A stretch of 32,398 bases of DNA, from NCBI GenBank assembly GCA_001725355.1, contig MEGD01000035.1, forward strand, positions 1-32,398. Reading direction: 5' to 3'. This DNA is from Novosphingobium sp. SCN 66-18. Lineage in GTDB: Bacteria > Pseudomonadota > Alphaproteobacteria > Sphingomonadales > Sphingomonadaceae. The notes beneath the pieces were generated by a model that did not search any database, was not told the origin of the DNA, and saw only the letters and a program-made list of their open reading frames with translations. Made by a program: the position numbers and the translations under genes. Below, one piece after another: positions 8,975 through 16,733 of this stretch; positions within the stretch are counted from its first letter, which is position 1, and the number at the start of each line of letters is the position of its first letter.

Positions 8975-9379
8975 TCAATCGTTCCAGGGCTGGAGCACGC
9001 AGCCCGATCCCTCACGGTATGTCGCGGTTTGCCGGGCCAGCAGCGGAAAGCGCGCGGTCACGCTGCGCGCCTGCGGGTCTTCCGACAGCGTGATCATTTC
9101 CATGCCCGCCTCGAAGTCCTTCCGGCAATCGCCGAGCGTTCGCCCGCCGACATAGCGGCACGAGCAGCCGACGCGCGCGCCATAGGATGCGCCGGTGATC
9201 GCGTAGCCGTGAAGCGCCGGCCAGAAATAGGCGAAGACGGCCACCAGCAGCGCCACGACCGGCAGGACCAGACGCCAGCGCCGCCGCCGGCGCGCCGGCG
9301 CGCCGTTGGCCGGGGAGCCGTCCGGGTTCGATCCATTCCGGTCAGACTTTGCGGAAGAAGATGCGTTTGCGGTTGCCAT
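8975..9379 (-). CDS. Membrane-anchored Cys-containing protein of unknown function
   Basis: A 134-residue protein: a Ser/Asn/Pro-rich N-terminus, an Arg cluster (ARRRRRWR), then one transmembrane segment (about residues 40-57, LVLPVVALLVAVFAYFWPAL) and a periplasmic domain with GCSCRYV, GDCRKDF and GSGCVLQP. The four cysteines suggest disulfides or metal binding. The pattern (positive-inside Arg cluster, single anchor) implies an inner-membrane protein facing the periplasm. I cannot name the family. Its start is only 32 bp from the start of the divergent serine hydrolase, which it may accompany functionally. Confidence 0.7.
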   Translation of the reverse strand: MATANASSSAKSDRNGSNPDGSPANGAPARRRRRWRLVLPVVALLVAVFAYFWPALHGYAITGASYGARVGCSCRYVGGRTLGDCRKDFEAGMEMITLSEDPQARSVTARFPLLARQTATYREGSGCVLQPWND

Positions 9380-9411
9380 GTCCGGGCCATCTGGAGGAAA
9401 GGACTGGCGCC

Positions 9412-10545
9412 ATGGCCCGCCCGCGCTTGTCCCATATCCTCCCCCTGCTGCTTGTGCCAGCCTTGATCGGCTGCGGCAGGTCCGGAGACGCGCCCGCACC
9501 GCCGCCCCCGCCGCTGTCGGACGCCGCAATGAAGGCGGTGGTCGAAGACCCGGGGACGAATCGCGAAGGCCTGGCCCGCGCGGTCGATGCGCTGTTCACC
9601 GACCCGGCAGCGACGGAGACACGCGCGGTGATCGTGATGCGCGGCGGGCGGATCGTGGCGGAGCGCTATGCGCCCGGCTACCACGAGAACACCCGCTTCG
9701 TGAGCTGGTCGATGGCCAAGTCGATCACCGGGGTGATGATCGGGATGCTGGTGTCGGACGGGCGGCTGCGGCTGAACGAATCGGCGCCCGTCCCCGCCTG
9801 GCAACGCCCCGGCGATCCGCGTGGCGAGATCACGCTGCGGCAGCTGCTGCAGATGCGATCGGGGCTCAAGCATGTGGAGGCGGGCGATCCCGTCTATCAA
9901 TCCGACGAGGTGCGGATGCTGTTCCTCGACGGGCGCGACGACATGGCGCGCTATGCCGAGGACCAGCCGCTCGACAGCGAACCGGGCAAGACCTTCCGCT
10001 ATTCGACCGCGACCAGCGTGATCCTGTCCGATCTGGCCGCGCGCGCGCTTGCGCCCGTGCCCGATGCCGACCATCGCCGCCGCGCCGTGGCCGAATATCT
10101 GCGCACGCGCCTGTTCGAACCGGCCGGAATGCGTTCGATGCTGCCGGAATTCGACGCGGCGGGCACGCTGATCGGCGGATCGCTGATCCACGGCACCGCG
10201 CGCGACTGGGCGCGGTTCGGCGAGTTCCTGCGCAACAAGGGATCGGTGCGCGGCGCGCAGATTATCCCGCGCCAGTGGATCGATTTCATGACCACGCCAT
10301 CGCCCCGTCAGGCGCAATATGGCGCGCAGATCTGGCTGAACCGTACGCCCAGCGGCAAGGACCGGCCCGCTCTGTTCCCCGATCGCGGCCCGAAGGATCT
10401 GTTCGCCTGCATCGGCCACCTGGGCCAGTACGTGCTGGTCTCGCCCAGCCGCAAGCTGGTGGTCGTGCGCTTGGGCAAGACGCCCGATGACAAGCTGGGC
10501 GCGGTGACCGGCCACCTCGCCGACATCGTCGACACGTTCAGGTAG
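9412..10545 (+). CDS. Serine hydrolase, beta-lactamase/class C family (lipoprotein)
   Basis: A 377-residue predicted lipoprotein: MARPRLSHILPLLLVPALIGC gives a signal peptide ending in lipobox ALIGC. The penicillin-binding/beta-lactamase motifs are present: S100-M-A-K103 (SWSMAKSITG), Y197-S-T, and H336-L-G in place of KTG. This is the arrangement of the 6-aminohexanoate-dimer hydrolase/esterase-like branch, so an esterase or amidase activity is more likely than true beta-lactam resistance. Start ATG 9412 is preceded by GGAGGAAAGGA. The 3' end overlaps the convergent transporter gene by 8 bp. Confidence 0.88.
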   Translation: MARPRLSHILPLLLVPALIGCGRSGDAPAPPPPPLSDAAMKAVVEDPGTNREGLARAVDALFTDPAATETRAVIVMRGGRIVAERYAPGYHENTRFVSWSMAKSITGVMIGMLVSDGRLRLNESAPVPAWQRPGDPRGEITLRQLLQMRSGLKHVEAGDPVYQSDEVRMLFLDGRDDMARYAEDQPLDSEPGKTFRYSTATSVILSDLAARALAPVPDADHRRRAVAEYLRTRLFEPAGMRSMLPEFDAAGTLIGGSLIHGTARDWARFGEFLRNKGSVRGAQIIPRQWIDFMTTPSPRQAQYGAQIWLNRTPSGKDRPALFPDRGPKDLFACIGHLGQYVLVSPSRKLVVVRLGKTPDDKLGAVTGHLADIVDTFR

Positions 10546-11530
10546 CAGGTTCCCCCGCTGGCGATCCTTGGGCGGGCGCGCCCTGCACCGCCAGCGCCGG
10601 GCTTTCCCCGTCCGGGCCGGGCGCAAGAAGATCGCGGGCACCCAGCGGCGCCTCGTTCACCAGGCCTTCGGGATCGGGATGGATCAGCACTTCCACGCCG
10701 GGGAAGGCCTCCATCAGCTTTTCCTCGATCTCGTCCATCACGCGGTGCGCCTCGGTCACGGTCATGTTGCCATCGACCCAGACATGGAACTGCACGAAAT
10801 CGCGATCGCCGCTGGTGCGCGTGCGCAGATCGTGCAGGCCCTTCAACTCGGGGTGCTGGGCGACGACCTCGAGGAACCGCTCGCGCTTTTCGAGCGGCCA
10901 TTCGTGGTCCATCAACTGCTCGATCGCTTCCTGCGAGGCGCCCCACGCACCCCAGCCCAGCCACAGCGCGATGCCGAAGGCGAAAGCCGCGTCGATGCCG
11001 CCCAGCGCAAGGTAATGATCGAGCACCAGCGCGGCGATCACCGCGAGGTTGAGGAACAGGTCCGACTTGTAGTGGACGTTGTCGGTGCTGATCGCGAGGC
11101 TGCCGGTCTGGCGGATCACGTGCCGCTGATAGGCAAGCAGCGCCGCCGTGGCCACCATCGCCACCACCGACACGATCACGCCCGATTCGGCCTCTGCCAC
11201 GCGCGCTCCGCCCAGGAACTGCCCCACCGCGCGCCACGCCAGGCCCAGCGCGGAGATCGAGATCAGCACGACCTGGAACATCGCGGCGAGCGCTTCGGCC
11301 TTGCCGTGCCCGAAGCGGTGGTTGTGATCGGCCGGCTGCGCCGCGACCCATACCCCCAGCAGCGTGGCGGCGCTGGCCACCAGGTCCAGCCCGGTATCGG
11401 CCAGGCTCCCCAGCATCGCGGTCGAATGCGTGGAAATCACCGCCCACAGCTTCAGCCCGGCGAGCAGCGTGGCCACCGCCATGCTGGCCATCGCCGCGCG
11501 CCGGTTGAGATCGGAGGGGATCGCGCTCAT
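10538..11530 (-). CDS. Cation diffusion facilitator (CDF) metal efflux transporter
   Basis: A 330-residue inner-membrane divalent-metal/proton antiporter. The hallmark sites are visible: SLADTGLDLVAS (TM2, DxxxD), the HNHRFGHGKAEALAA loop, and VHYKSDLFLN (TM5, HxxxD). The C-terminal cytoplasmic domain includes GDRDFVQFHVWVDGNMTVTEAH and VLIHPDPE. The DxxxD/HxxxD pairing fits Zn/Fe transporters of the FieF type. It has a Pro/Ala/Gly-rich tail beyond the usual end. The start at 11530 is 10 nt after the pdxH stop, so it is the second gene of a pdxH-CDF operon. Confidence 0.92.
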   Translation of the reverse strand: MSAIPSDLNRRAAMASMAVATLLAGLKLWAVISTHSTAMLGSLADTGLDLVASAATLLGVWVAAQPADHNHRFGHGKAEALAAMFQVVLISISALGLAWRAVGQFLGGARVAEAESGVIVSVVAMVATAALLAYQRHVIRQTGSLAISTDNVHYKSDLFLNLAVIAALVLDHYLALGGIDAAFAFGIALWLGWGAWGASQEAIEQLMDHEWPLEKRERFLEVVAQHPELKGLHDLRTRTSGDRDFVQFHVWVDGNMTVTEAHRVMDEIEEKLMEAFPGVEVLIHPDPEGLVNEAPLGARDLLAPGPDGESPALAVQGAPAQGSPAGEPAT

Positions 11531-11540
11531 GCCGTCCGCT

Positions 11541-12152
11541 TTACGGGTAAAGCAGCGTGCTGGTCCAGCCGCCCGCGCCATCGGCGACGAATCGGCGGCG
11601 TTCGTGCAGACGATGGTCGCGATCCTGCCAGAATTCGATGGCGGCGGGTTTCACGCGATAACCCGACCAGTGCGCCGGCCGCGCGACCTCCCCATCCGGA
11701 TACCGCGCGCGCAGGGCGTCCACCCGGTCAAGATAGGTCTGCCGCGAATCCAGCGGACGCGACTGGTCCGAGGCGGCCGAGCCCAGCCGCGATTCGGGAT
11801 GCCGGCTGGCGAAATAGGCGTCCGCCTCGGCCGCCGTCACTTCGGTGATGGTGCCTTCGACGCGGATCTGCCGGCGCAGCGATTTCCAGTGGAACAGCAG
11901 CGCGACATGCGGGTTCGCCGCCAGTTCGCCGCCCTTGCGGCTGTGGAAGTTGGTGTAGAACACGAAGCCATCCGGTCCATGCCCCTTCAGCAGCACCATC
12001 CGCACCGACGGCACGCCTTCGGGCGTCGCGGTGGCGAGCGCCATGGCGTTGGGATCGTTGGGCTCACTGGCCCGCGCCTGCGCGAACCATTCCTCGAAGA
12101 TCGCGAACGGATCGGCATGGGGGATGGCATCGCGCGCTTGTTCAGGTTTCAC
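11541..12152 (-). CDS. pdxH: Pyridoxamine 5'-phosphate oxidase
   Basis: FMN-dependent enzyme making pyridoxal 5'-phosphate from PNP/PMP. It has 203 residues from a GTG start at 12152 (VKPEQARDAIPHADPF), supported by AGGA about 8 bases upstream and by family length. The in-frame ATGs at 12254 and 12266 would add an unlikely 34-38 residues. Motifs: NAMALATATPEGVPSVRMVLLK and FVFYTNFHSRKG (FMN/substrate binding), RQIRVEGTI, SRPLDSRQ, and the C-terminal substrate-binding WSGYRVKP plus FWQDRDHRLHERRRF. Confidence 0.93.
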   Translation of the reverse strand: MKPEQARDAIPHADPFAIFEEWFAQARASEPNDPNAMALATATPEGVPSVRMVLLKGHGPDGFVFYTNFHSRKGGELAANPHVALLFHWKSLRRQIRVEGTITEVTAAEADAYFASRHPESRLGSAASDQSRPLDSRQTYLDRVDALRARYPDGEVARPAHWSGYRVKPAAIEFWQDRDHRLHERRRFVADGAGGWTSTLLYP

Positions 12153-12337
12153 GGCATTTTCCTGACGAAGTTGACACAGTTGGCACGGTCCGGGGCCATG
12201 AGCCACCCGCCCGGTACAGTCTGTCGTATGGCCGGCAGGGCCTAGGCCGACCATGACGGGGATCAAGGTTCACGCCCATCGCCTAGACTACGCCTTCGCC
12301 TTAGGAAAGCGCCGCTTGCGGCGCGGCGCTTCGGCAC
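12153..12337. other. Gene-free spacer between pdxH and the inverted-repeat element
   Basis: About 185 bp with no recognisable gene. It should hold the divergent promoters of pdxH and perhaps dnaJ. A TTGACA at 12171 has no -10 at a suitable distance. A GC-rich 9-bp inverted repeat (AAGCGCCGC at 12307-12315, GCGGCGCTT at 12323-12331) abuts the element. Confidence 0.5.
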
Positions 12338-12607
12338 CTGGGCGGCGTGGACCAATTCCACAGCGCCACAGCTGGAGGCAAAAGCCGCCAGTTCGAGGAG
12401 GCGAGGTGAAGGAATATCGGCCATATTTCGAGCCGAGCCGACGCTGAAATGGCGGCTTTTGGTCCAGCCCCGAAGGGGTTGCCCTGAAACAGGCCCCAGC
12501 CGCGTTGCTCGGCCTTGAAAGAGGACCGCTCTTCCTGCGGCCTCGCGCCTTGCCAGGGCCTGTTTCAGGGCAACTGTGGCGTTGCGGAATTGGTCCACGC
12601 CGCCTAG
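12338..12607. mobile_element. MITE-like inverted-repeat element upstream of dnaJ
   Basis: A roughly 270-bp non-coding unit bounded by 34-bp terminal inverted repeats (12338-12371 and 12574-12607) with 3 mismatches; both contain GGCGGCGTGGACCAATTCC. Inside are two further exact inverted pairs: CAAAAGCCGCCA at 12379-12390 with its complement at 12450-12461, and an 18-bp pair at 12479-12496/12556-12573 (TTGCCCTGAAACAGGCCC). There is no transposase and no proven target-site duplication, although CGCCTAG occurs at 12280-12286 and 12601-12607. It could be a non-autonomous transposon or a structured leader. It ends 10 bp before the dnaJ ATG. Confidence 0.6.
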
Positions 12608-12617
12608 CTAGGAAACC

Positions 12618-13580
12618 ATGGCAGACCCCTATTCCATTCTTGGCGTAAACCGCAGCGCGAGCGAAAAGGACGTGAAATCCGCGTACCGCAAGCTCGCCAA
12701 GGAACTCCATCCGGACCGGAACAAGGACAATCCCAAGGCGGCCGAACGGTTTGCCGAGGTGACGCAGGCCTATGACCTGCTGTCCGACAAGGACAAGCGC
12801 GCCCAGTTCGACCGTGGCGAGATCGACGCGGAGGGCAATCCCACCAGCCCGTTCGGCTTCGGCGGGGCGGGCGGCGGCTTTGGCGGCGCGCAGCACGGCT
12901 ATCGCCATTCGGGCGGCTTCGAGGGCGCCGGTGCCGAGGGCATCGACATCGGCGACATCTTCGAGGGCCTGTTCGGCGGGCGCGGCGGGCAGCCTGGCGG
13001 CGGTGGCGGTTTCGGCGGCTTTGGCGGCGCGCGGCGTGGTCCGCCGCCCAAGGGCGCCAACGTCGGCTACCGGTTGCAGGTTTCGTTCACCGACGCCGCC
13101 AGCCGGGCCAGCCAGCGCATCACCCTGTCGGACGGCAAGACCATCGACCTCAAGCTGCCCGCGGGCGTGGAAAGCGGCCAGCAGGTGCGCCTTCCCGGCA
13201 AGGGCGAACAAGGCCCCGGCGGCGCCGGCGACGCGATCGTGACGATCGAGGTGGGCAGCCACCCGTTCTACGAACGCGATGGCGACAACATCCGGCTCGA
13301 CCTGCCGGTCACGCTCGACGAGGCGGTCAACGGCGGCAAGGTGAAAGTGCCGACCGTGGATGGCCCGGTGATGCTCACCGTCGCGCCCGGCAGCAGCAGC
13401 GGACGCACGCTGCGGCTGAAGGGCAAGGGCTTTACCCGCAAGGACGGCACGCGCGGCGATCAGCTGGTGACGCTGCAGATCGACCTCCCGCCGGCCGAGG
13501 GCGAACTGGGCGCCGATCTCCAGACCCGGCTCGCAGGATGGCAGGACACCCGGAACCCGCGCGGCAAGCTGGGCGTTTGA
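12618..13580 (+). CDS. DnaJ C-terminal domain co-chaperone, class B (CbpA-like)
   Basis: A 320-residue Hsp40. The J domain spans residues 1-70 with HPD at 31-33 (LAKELHPDRNKDN), stimulating DnaK ATPase. A Gly/Phe-rich linker follows (about 76-145). There is no CxxCxGxG zinc finger, so it is a class B type such as CbpA rather than canonical DnaJ. The C-terminal substrate-binding domains carry GANVGYRLQVSFTDAA and SHPFYERDGDNIRLDLPVTLDEAVNG. The start at 12618 has a close TAGGA; the inverted-repeat element ends just before it. Likely first gene of dnaJ-yihY-fabI. Confidence 0.92.
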   Translation: MADPYSILGVNRSASEKDVKSAYRKLAKELHPDRNKDNPKAAERFAEVTQAYDLLSDKDKRAQFDRGEIDAEGNPTSPFGFGGAGGGFGGAQHGYRHSGGFEGAGAEGIDIGDIFEGLFGGRGGQPGGGGGFGGFGGARRGPPPKGANVGYRLQVSFTDAASRASQRITLSDGKTIDLKLPAGVESGQQVRLPGKGEQGPGGAGDAIVTIEVGSHPFYERDGDNIRLDLPVTLDEAVNGGKVKVPTVDGPVMLTVAPGSSSGRTLRLKGKGFTRKDGTRGDQLVTLQIDLPPAEGELGADLQTRLAGWQDTRNPRGKLGV

Positions 13581-13586
13581 GACGGC

Positions 13587-14675
13587 ATGACTCCCGTATC
13601 CGGCCTTTCGCCCGGGCCGGGCGATGACGGAACGGAACGGGCTGCATCCTCGCCGGCCGGACCACCGATCGCACCGCTGATCGATGTTCCGGACCTTTCG
13701 CCCGAAGCCCGCCGTCGCGCAGCCCTGCGGCTCCCCCCGGATGCGCAGGGTTTTGTGGCGCCCGTGCCCCCCGCCCGCCACGCGCGGGCGCTGGAAGTGA
13801 TCCGCCGGGTGTGGACCGGCGTCTATCACGACGGGTTCATCCACGCCGGCAACTTCGCCTACATGGTGCTGATCGCGCTGTTCCCGTTCTTCATCACCGG
13901 CGCGGCGATCTTTTCCGCGCTGGGCGAGGCCAGCCAGCGCGCCGCCGCGATCAACACCGTGCTGATCGCGATGCCGCCGGTGGTGGCCGAAGCGCTCGAT
14001 CCGGTGGCGCGCAGCGTGGTGGAGATGCGCACCGGCTGGTTGCTGTGGGTGGGCGGGCTGATCGGTCTGTGGACGGTGGGCAGCCTTGTCGAAACGATCC
14101 GCGACATCCTGCGCCGCGCCTATGGCACGCGCTGGGAACACGCCTTCTGGCGTTATCGCCTGGCCTCCACCGGACTGATCGTGGCCTCGGTGATCCTGAT
14201 CCTGCTGTCCATCGCCGCGCAAGTGGCCATCGGCGCCGCGCAGCAGGCAATCGAGGCGTGGATGCCGCAGTTCAGCGGATGGATCGCCAGCCTCTCGCTC
14301 TCGCGCTTCGTGCCGGCGGTGATCTTCTTCCTGGCGCTGTGGCTGCTGTTCATCTCGCTGACCCCCGGCGCCTACCGGGGACGGCGCTATCCCAAATGGC
14401 CCGGTGCGCTGCTCGTCAGCCTGTGGTGGCTGGCGGTCACCGGGGCGCTGCCGGGAGTGTTGCGCCATTTCTTCACTTACAACCTAACGTACGGAAGCCT
14501 TGCCGGCGTGATGATCGCGCTTTTCTTTTTCTGGCTTGTCGGCTTAGGGATGGTGGTAGGAGCCGAACTCAACGCTGCGCTCGCGGAAACGCCCGAAGAG
14601 CGCGATGTGGTGGGGCAGGCTGACGATCGCGCGCGCAGGGCGCGCCGGATGGGTATCGAGCAAGAGGGCGCATGA
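13587..14675 (+). CDS. YihY/virulence factor BrkB family membrane protein
   Basis: A 362-residue integral membrane protein of the YihY/BrkB family (historically mis-called RNase BN). After a roughly 70-residue Pro-rich cytoplasmic N-terminus come about six hydrophobic segments, beginning with FIHAGNFAYMVLIALFPFFI. The family-typical LTPGAYRGRRYPKWPGAL and FTYNLTYGSLAGVMIALFFFWL are clear. Transport function is not established for the family. The start is 6 nt after the dnaJ stop, and the end overlaps fabI by 4 bp, so all three are one transcription unit. Confidence 0.92.
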   Translation: MTPVSGLSPGPGDDGTERAASSPAGPPIAPLIDVPDLSPEARRRAALRLPPDAQGFVAPVPPARHARALEVIRRVWTGVYHDGFIHAGNFAYMVLIALFPFFITGAAIFSALGEASQRAAAINTVLIAMPPVVAEALDPVARSVVEMRTGWLLWVGGLIGLWTVGSLVETIRDILRRAYGTRWEHAFWRYRLASTGLIVASVILILLSIAAQVAIGAAQQAIEAWMPQFSGWIASLSLSRFVPAVIFFLALWLLFISLTPGAYRGRRYPKWPGALLVSLWWLAVTGALPGVLRHFFTYNLTYGSLAGVMIALFFFWLVGLGMVVGAELNAALAETPEERDVVGQADDRARRARRMGIEQEGA

Positions 14676-15475
14676 CCGGACTGATGGAAGGAAAGCGGGG
14701 CCTGATCATGGGCCTTGCCAATGACAAGTCGCTGGCGTGGGGGATCGCCCGCAAGCTGCGTGAACAAGGTGCCGAACTGGCCTTCTCCTATCCGGGCGAG
14801 GCGCTGGAAAAGCGCGTCCGCCCGCTGGCGGCGAGCCTGGACAGCGATTTCCTGATCGAATGCGACGTATCGGACATGGCGGCGCTCGATACCGCGTTCG
14901 AAACGCTGAAGGCGCGGTGGCCGACGATCGATTTCGTGGTCCATGCCATCGGCTTTTCGGACAAGAACGAATTGCGCGGCCGGTATTATGATACCTCGCT
15001 CGACAACTTTCTGATGACGATGAACATCTCGGCCTACAGCCTCGTCGCCGTGACCAAGCGGGCCATCGCGATGATGCCCGAAGGCGGATCGATCCTGACG
15101 CTGACCTATTACGGCGCGGAAAAGGTCGTGCCGCACTACAACGTGATGGGCGTGGCCAAGGCGGCGCTGGAAACCAGCGTGCAGTACCTCGCCAACGATT
15201 GCGGGCCGCAGGGCGTGCGCGTCAACGCGATCTCGGCCGGTCCGATCAAGACGCTGGCCGCCAGCGGCATCGGCGATTTCCGCTATATCCTCAAGTGGAA
15301 CGAGCTCAACTCGCCGCTGCGCCGGAACGTGACGATCGAGGACGTCGGCGGGGCTGGGCTCTATTTCCTGTCGGACCTGTCCTCGGGCGTGACCGGCGAA
15401 GTCCACCATGTCGACGCGGGCTACCACACCGTCGGCATGAAGCAGGAAGACGCACCCGACATCGCGCTGGGCTGA
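14672..15475 (+). CDS. fabI: Enoyl-[acyl-carrier-protein] reductase (NADH) FabI
   Basis: Catalyses the last reduction of each fatty-acid elongation cycle in the cytosol. It has 267 residues. The atypical SDR nucleotide motif GLANDKSLAWGIA is at residues 14-26, and the catalytic residues Y146, Y156 and K163 (YNVMGVAK) match E. coli numbering. Further motifs are ISAGPIKTLAASGI and the C-terminal VHHVDAGYHTVGM. The ATG overlaps the yihY stop (ATGA), so it is translationally coupled. FabI is the triclosan target; the sequence alone gives no sign of altered sensitivity. Confidence 0.95.
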   Translation: MTGLMEGKRGLIMGLANDKSLAWGIARKLREQGAELAFSYPGEALEKRVRPLAASLDSDFLIECDVSDMAALDTAFETLKARWPTIDFVVHAIGFSDKNELRGRYYDTSLDNFLMTMNISAYSLVAVTKRAIAMMPEGGSILTLTYYGAEKVVPHYNVMGVAKAALETSVQYLANDCGPQGVRVNAISAGPIKTLAASGIGDFRYILKWNELNSPLRRNVTIEDVGGAGLYFLSDLSSGVTGEVHHVDAGYHTVGMKQEDAPDIALG

Positions 15476-15484
15476 TGACGAGAC

Positions 15485-15514
15485 GCCCCTCCGTTCGTGA
15501 ACGGGAGGAGGGGC
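15485..15514. terminator. Convergent hairpin after fabI
   Basis: GCCCCTCC...GGAGGGGC arms enclose a second pairing, CCGTTC/GAACGG, with a small bulge. It lies between the fabI stop and the end of the convergent secreted-protein gene and probably terminates both. There is no T-tract, so intrinsic strength is uncertain. Confidence 0.6.
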
Positions 15515-15520
15515 TGTCGG

Positions 15521-16108
15521 TCAGGGATGCGGCGGGGTGATGGCCGGCGGCGGTGTCGCCGCGCCGGCGGCATCTTCGGCCGCGCGTTCCTTGGCCAGCT
15601 TTTCCTCGTACTGCTTTTCCAGCACTTCCACGCGGGCCTGCTCGGCGGCGGTATCGGCGTCGATCGTCTGCAGGCGCTTGGCGCGCTCCTCCTCGATCAA
15701 CCGGCCGAACTGCACGTCGCTCGATTGCTTCTTCTCGGCATAGGCGGCGTTGATCAGGCGCGACATACAGCCCGATGCGCCGCCCGAGCCGACCGGGGAG
15801 CACGAGTTCACGCCGGAAGCGCCCACCGTTTCATAGGCCCGCACCCGCTCGGTCCAGCCCTGGTTGGCCGAAGCGTTGGGATTGTCGCGCAGCGGCGCGG
15901 GAATGCGGAAGCGTTCGGATTCGTCCTTGCGCGCACAGACGGTGATCTCGCCCGCACTCGACGCCGGGCAGGGATCGTCGCCATAGATGATCAGCTGGTT
16001 GACCTTCTCGCCCGACGTCGCGTCCTGCGCCAGGACGGGCTGCGATGCCGCGATGCCGGCGGCGGCGATCAGCGCCAGGGCGGTGATCCGGGGGTAGATG
16101 CGCGTCAT
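15521..16108 (-). CDS. Secreted protein of unknown function with C-terminal coiled coil
   Basis: A 195-residue exported protein. The signal peptide MTRIYPRITALALIAAAGIA is followed by ASQPVLAQD, with likely cleavage after VLA. The mature part has IYGDDPCPASSAGEITVCARK, FRIPAPLR and two later cysteines (VNSCSP, ASGCMSR), suggesting two disulfides. Residues about 135-180 are Glu/Ala/Lys-rich and predicted coiled coil, then an Ala/Pro tail. I think this is a sphingomonad periplasmic family but cannot name a function. The start at 16108 is preceded by GGAG at good spacing; an ATG at 16150 would spoil the signal peptide. Confidence 0.8.
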   Translation of the reverse strand: MTRIYPRITALALIAAAGIAASQPVLAQDATSGEKVNQLIIYGDDPCPASSAGEITVCARKDESERFRIPAPLRDNPNASANQGWTERVRAYETVGASGVNSCSPVGSGGASGCMSRLINAAYAEKKQSSDVQFGRLIEEERAKRLQTIDADTAAEQARVEVLEKQYEEKLAKERAAEDAAGAATPPPAITPPHP

Positions 16109-16202
16109 CGTGACTCTCCAGCTGGGTCTGGTGCCGATATAGGGCCGCACCCTCTTGAATGGTAGATGAAGCCCTGTCGCTGACCTGAATCAATCGGATG
16201 CG

Positions 16203-16232
16203 TCAGATCCGTTTCGCCCCTCAGATCCGTTT
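16203..16232. repeat. Short tandem duplication of the coq7 3' end
   Basis: TCAGATCCGTTT occurs at 16203-16214 and 16221-16232, an 18-bp period. On the minus strand this duplicates the last coding bases and stop codon of coq7 (AAACGGATCTGA). It looks like a small slippage or segment duplication. Confidence 0.75.
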
Positions 16233-16733
16233 GGAAAGGGCGATCGCGGCGCGGCAGCCGAAACGGATGGCGTGGAACAGCACCGGATAGCCCGGCGCGC
16301 GCTCGGCCCCGGCGGCGATCGCGGCGTCGCGGTGCTCGCGCTCGTCGTCGCGGAATTCGCGCACCATGGCGGCAAGTTCCGGGTCGTCCTCGCCCAGCTC
16401 GTCGAGCTGTTCGGTATAGTGGCGGTCGATCTCGGTTTCGATGGCGGCGGTGCAGGCCATCGCCGCTTCCGGCCCGATCAGCGCGGTAGCCGCGCCCAGC
16501 GCGAACCCGGCGACCGACCATACCGGCTGGAGCGCCGTCGGCCGCACGCCGCGCTGTGCCAGCAACGCGTCGAACCGCTTGCGGTGATCGGCTTCCTGCG
16601 CCGCCATCGCCGCGACTTCGGCCGAATGCGGCGCGCGATCGCCCATGACCGCCATCTGCCCGGCATAGATGCGCACGGCGCCGTATTCGCCGGCCTGATC
16701 GACCCGGATCATCGCGGCGAACTTGTCCCTCAT
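16221..16733 (-). CDS. coq7: Demethoxyubiquinone hydroxylase Coq7
   Basis: Di-iron monooxygenase that hydroxylates demethoxyubiquinone in ubiquinone synthesis, membrane-associated. It has 170 residues, the short bacterial form. Iron ligands are visible: E16 in VDQAGEYGAVRIYAGQ, E47/H50 in AAQEADHRKRF, then the second half IETEIDRHY and DDEREHRD. The ATG at 16733 overlaps the dsbB stop by 4 bp, coupling it to the upstream gene. It is the last gene of the long leftward cluster before the secreted unknown. Confidence 0.93.
   Translation of the reverse strand: MRDKFAAMIRVDQAGEYGAVRIYAGQMAVMGDRAPHSAEVAAMAAQEADHRKRFDALLAQRGVRPTALQPVWSVAGFALGAATALIGPEAAMACTAAIETEIDRHYTEQLDELGEDDPELAAMVREFRDDEREHRDAAIAAGAERAPGYPVLFHAIRFGCRAAIALSKRI

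Noticed and set aside
9412-10545. Antibiotic-resistance beta-lactamase
   Set aside because: The third motif is HLG rather than KTG and the protein is a lipoprotein of the esterase/amidase-like branch. Resistance cannot be claimed.
12171-12176. TTGACA as a dnaJ promoter -35
   Set aside because: No acceptable -10 lies 15-19 bp downstream on the plus strand.
12263-12598. A 111-codon minus-strand open frame inside the MITE-like element
   Set aside because: It spans the inverted repeats, is Arg-rich and has no ribosome-binding site. The symmetry of the DNA explains it better than coding.
12288-14468. A 726-codon minus-strand open frame across dnaJ, yihY and the inverted-repeat element
   Set aside because: It is antisense to well-supported genes, with Arg/Gly/His-rich composition and no recognisable domain.
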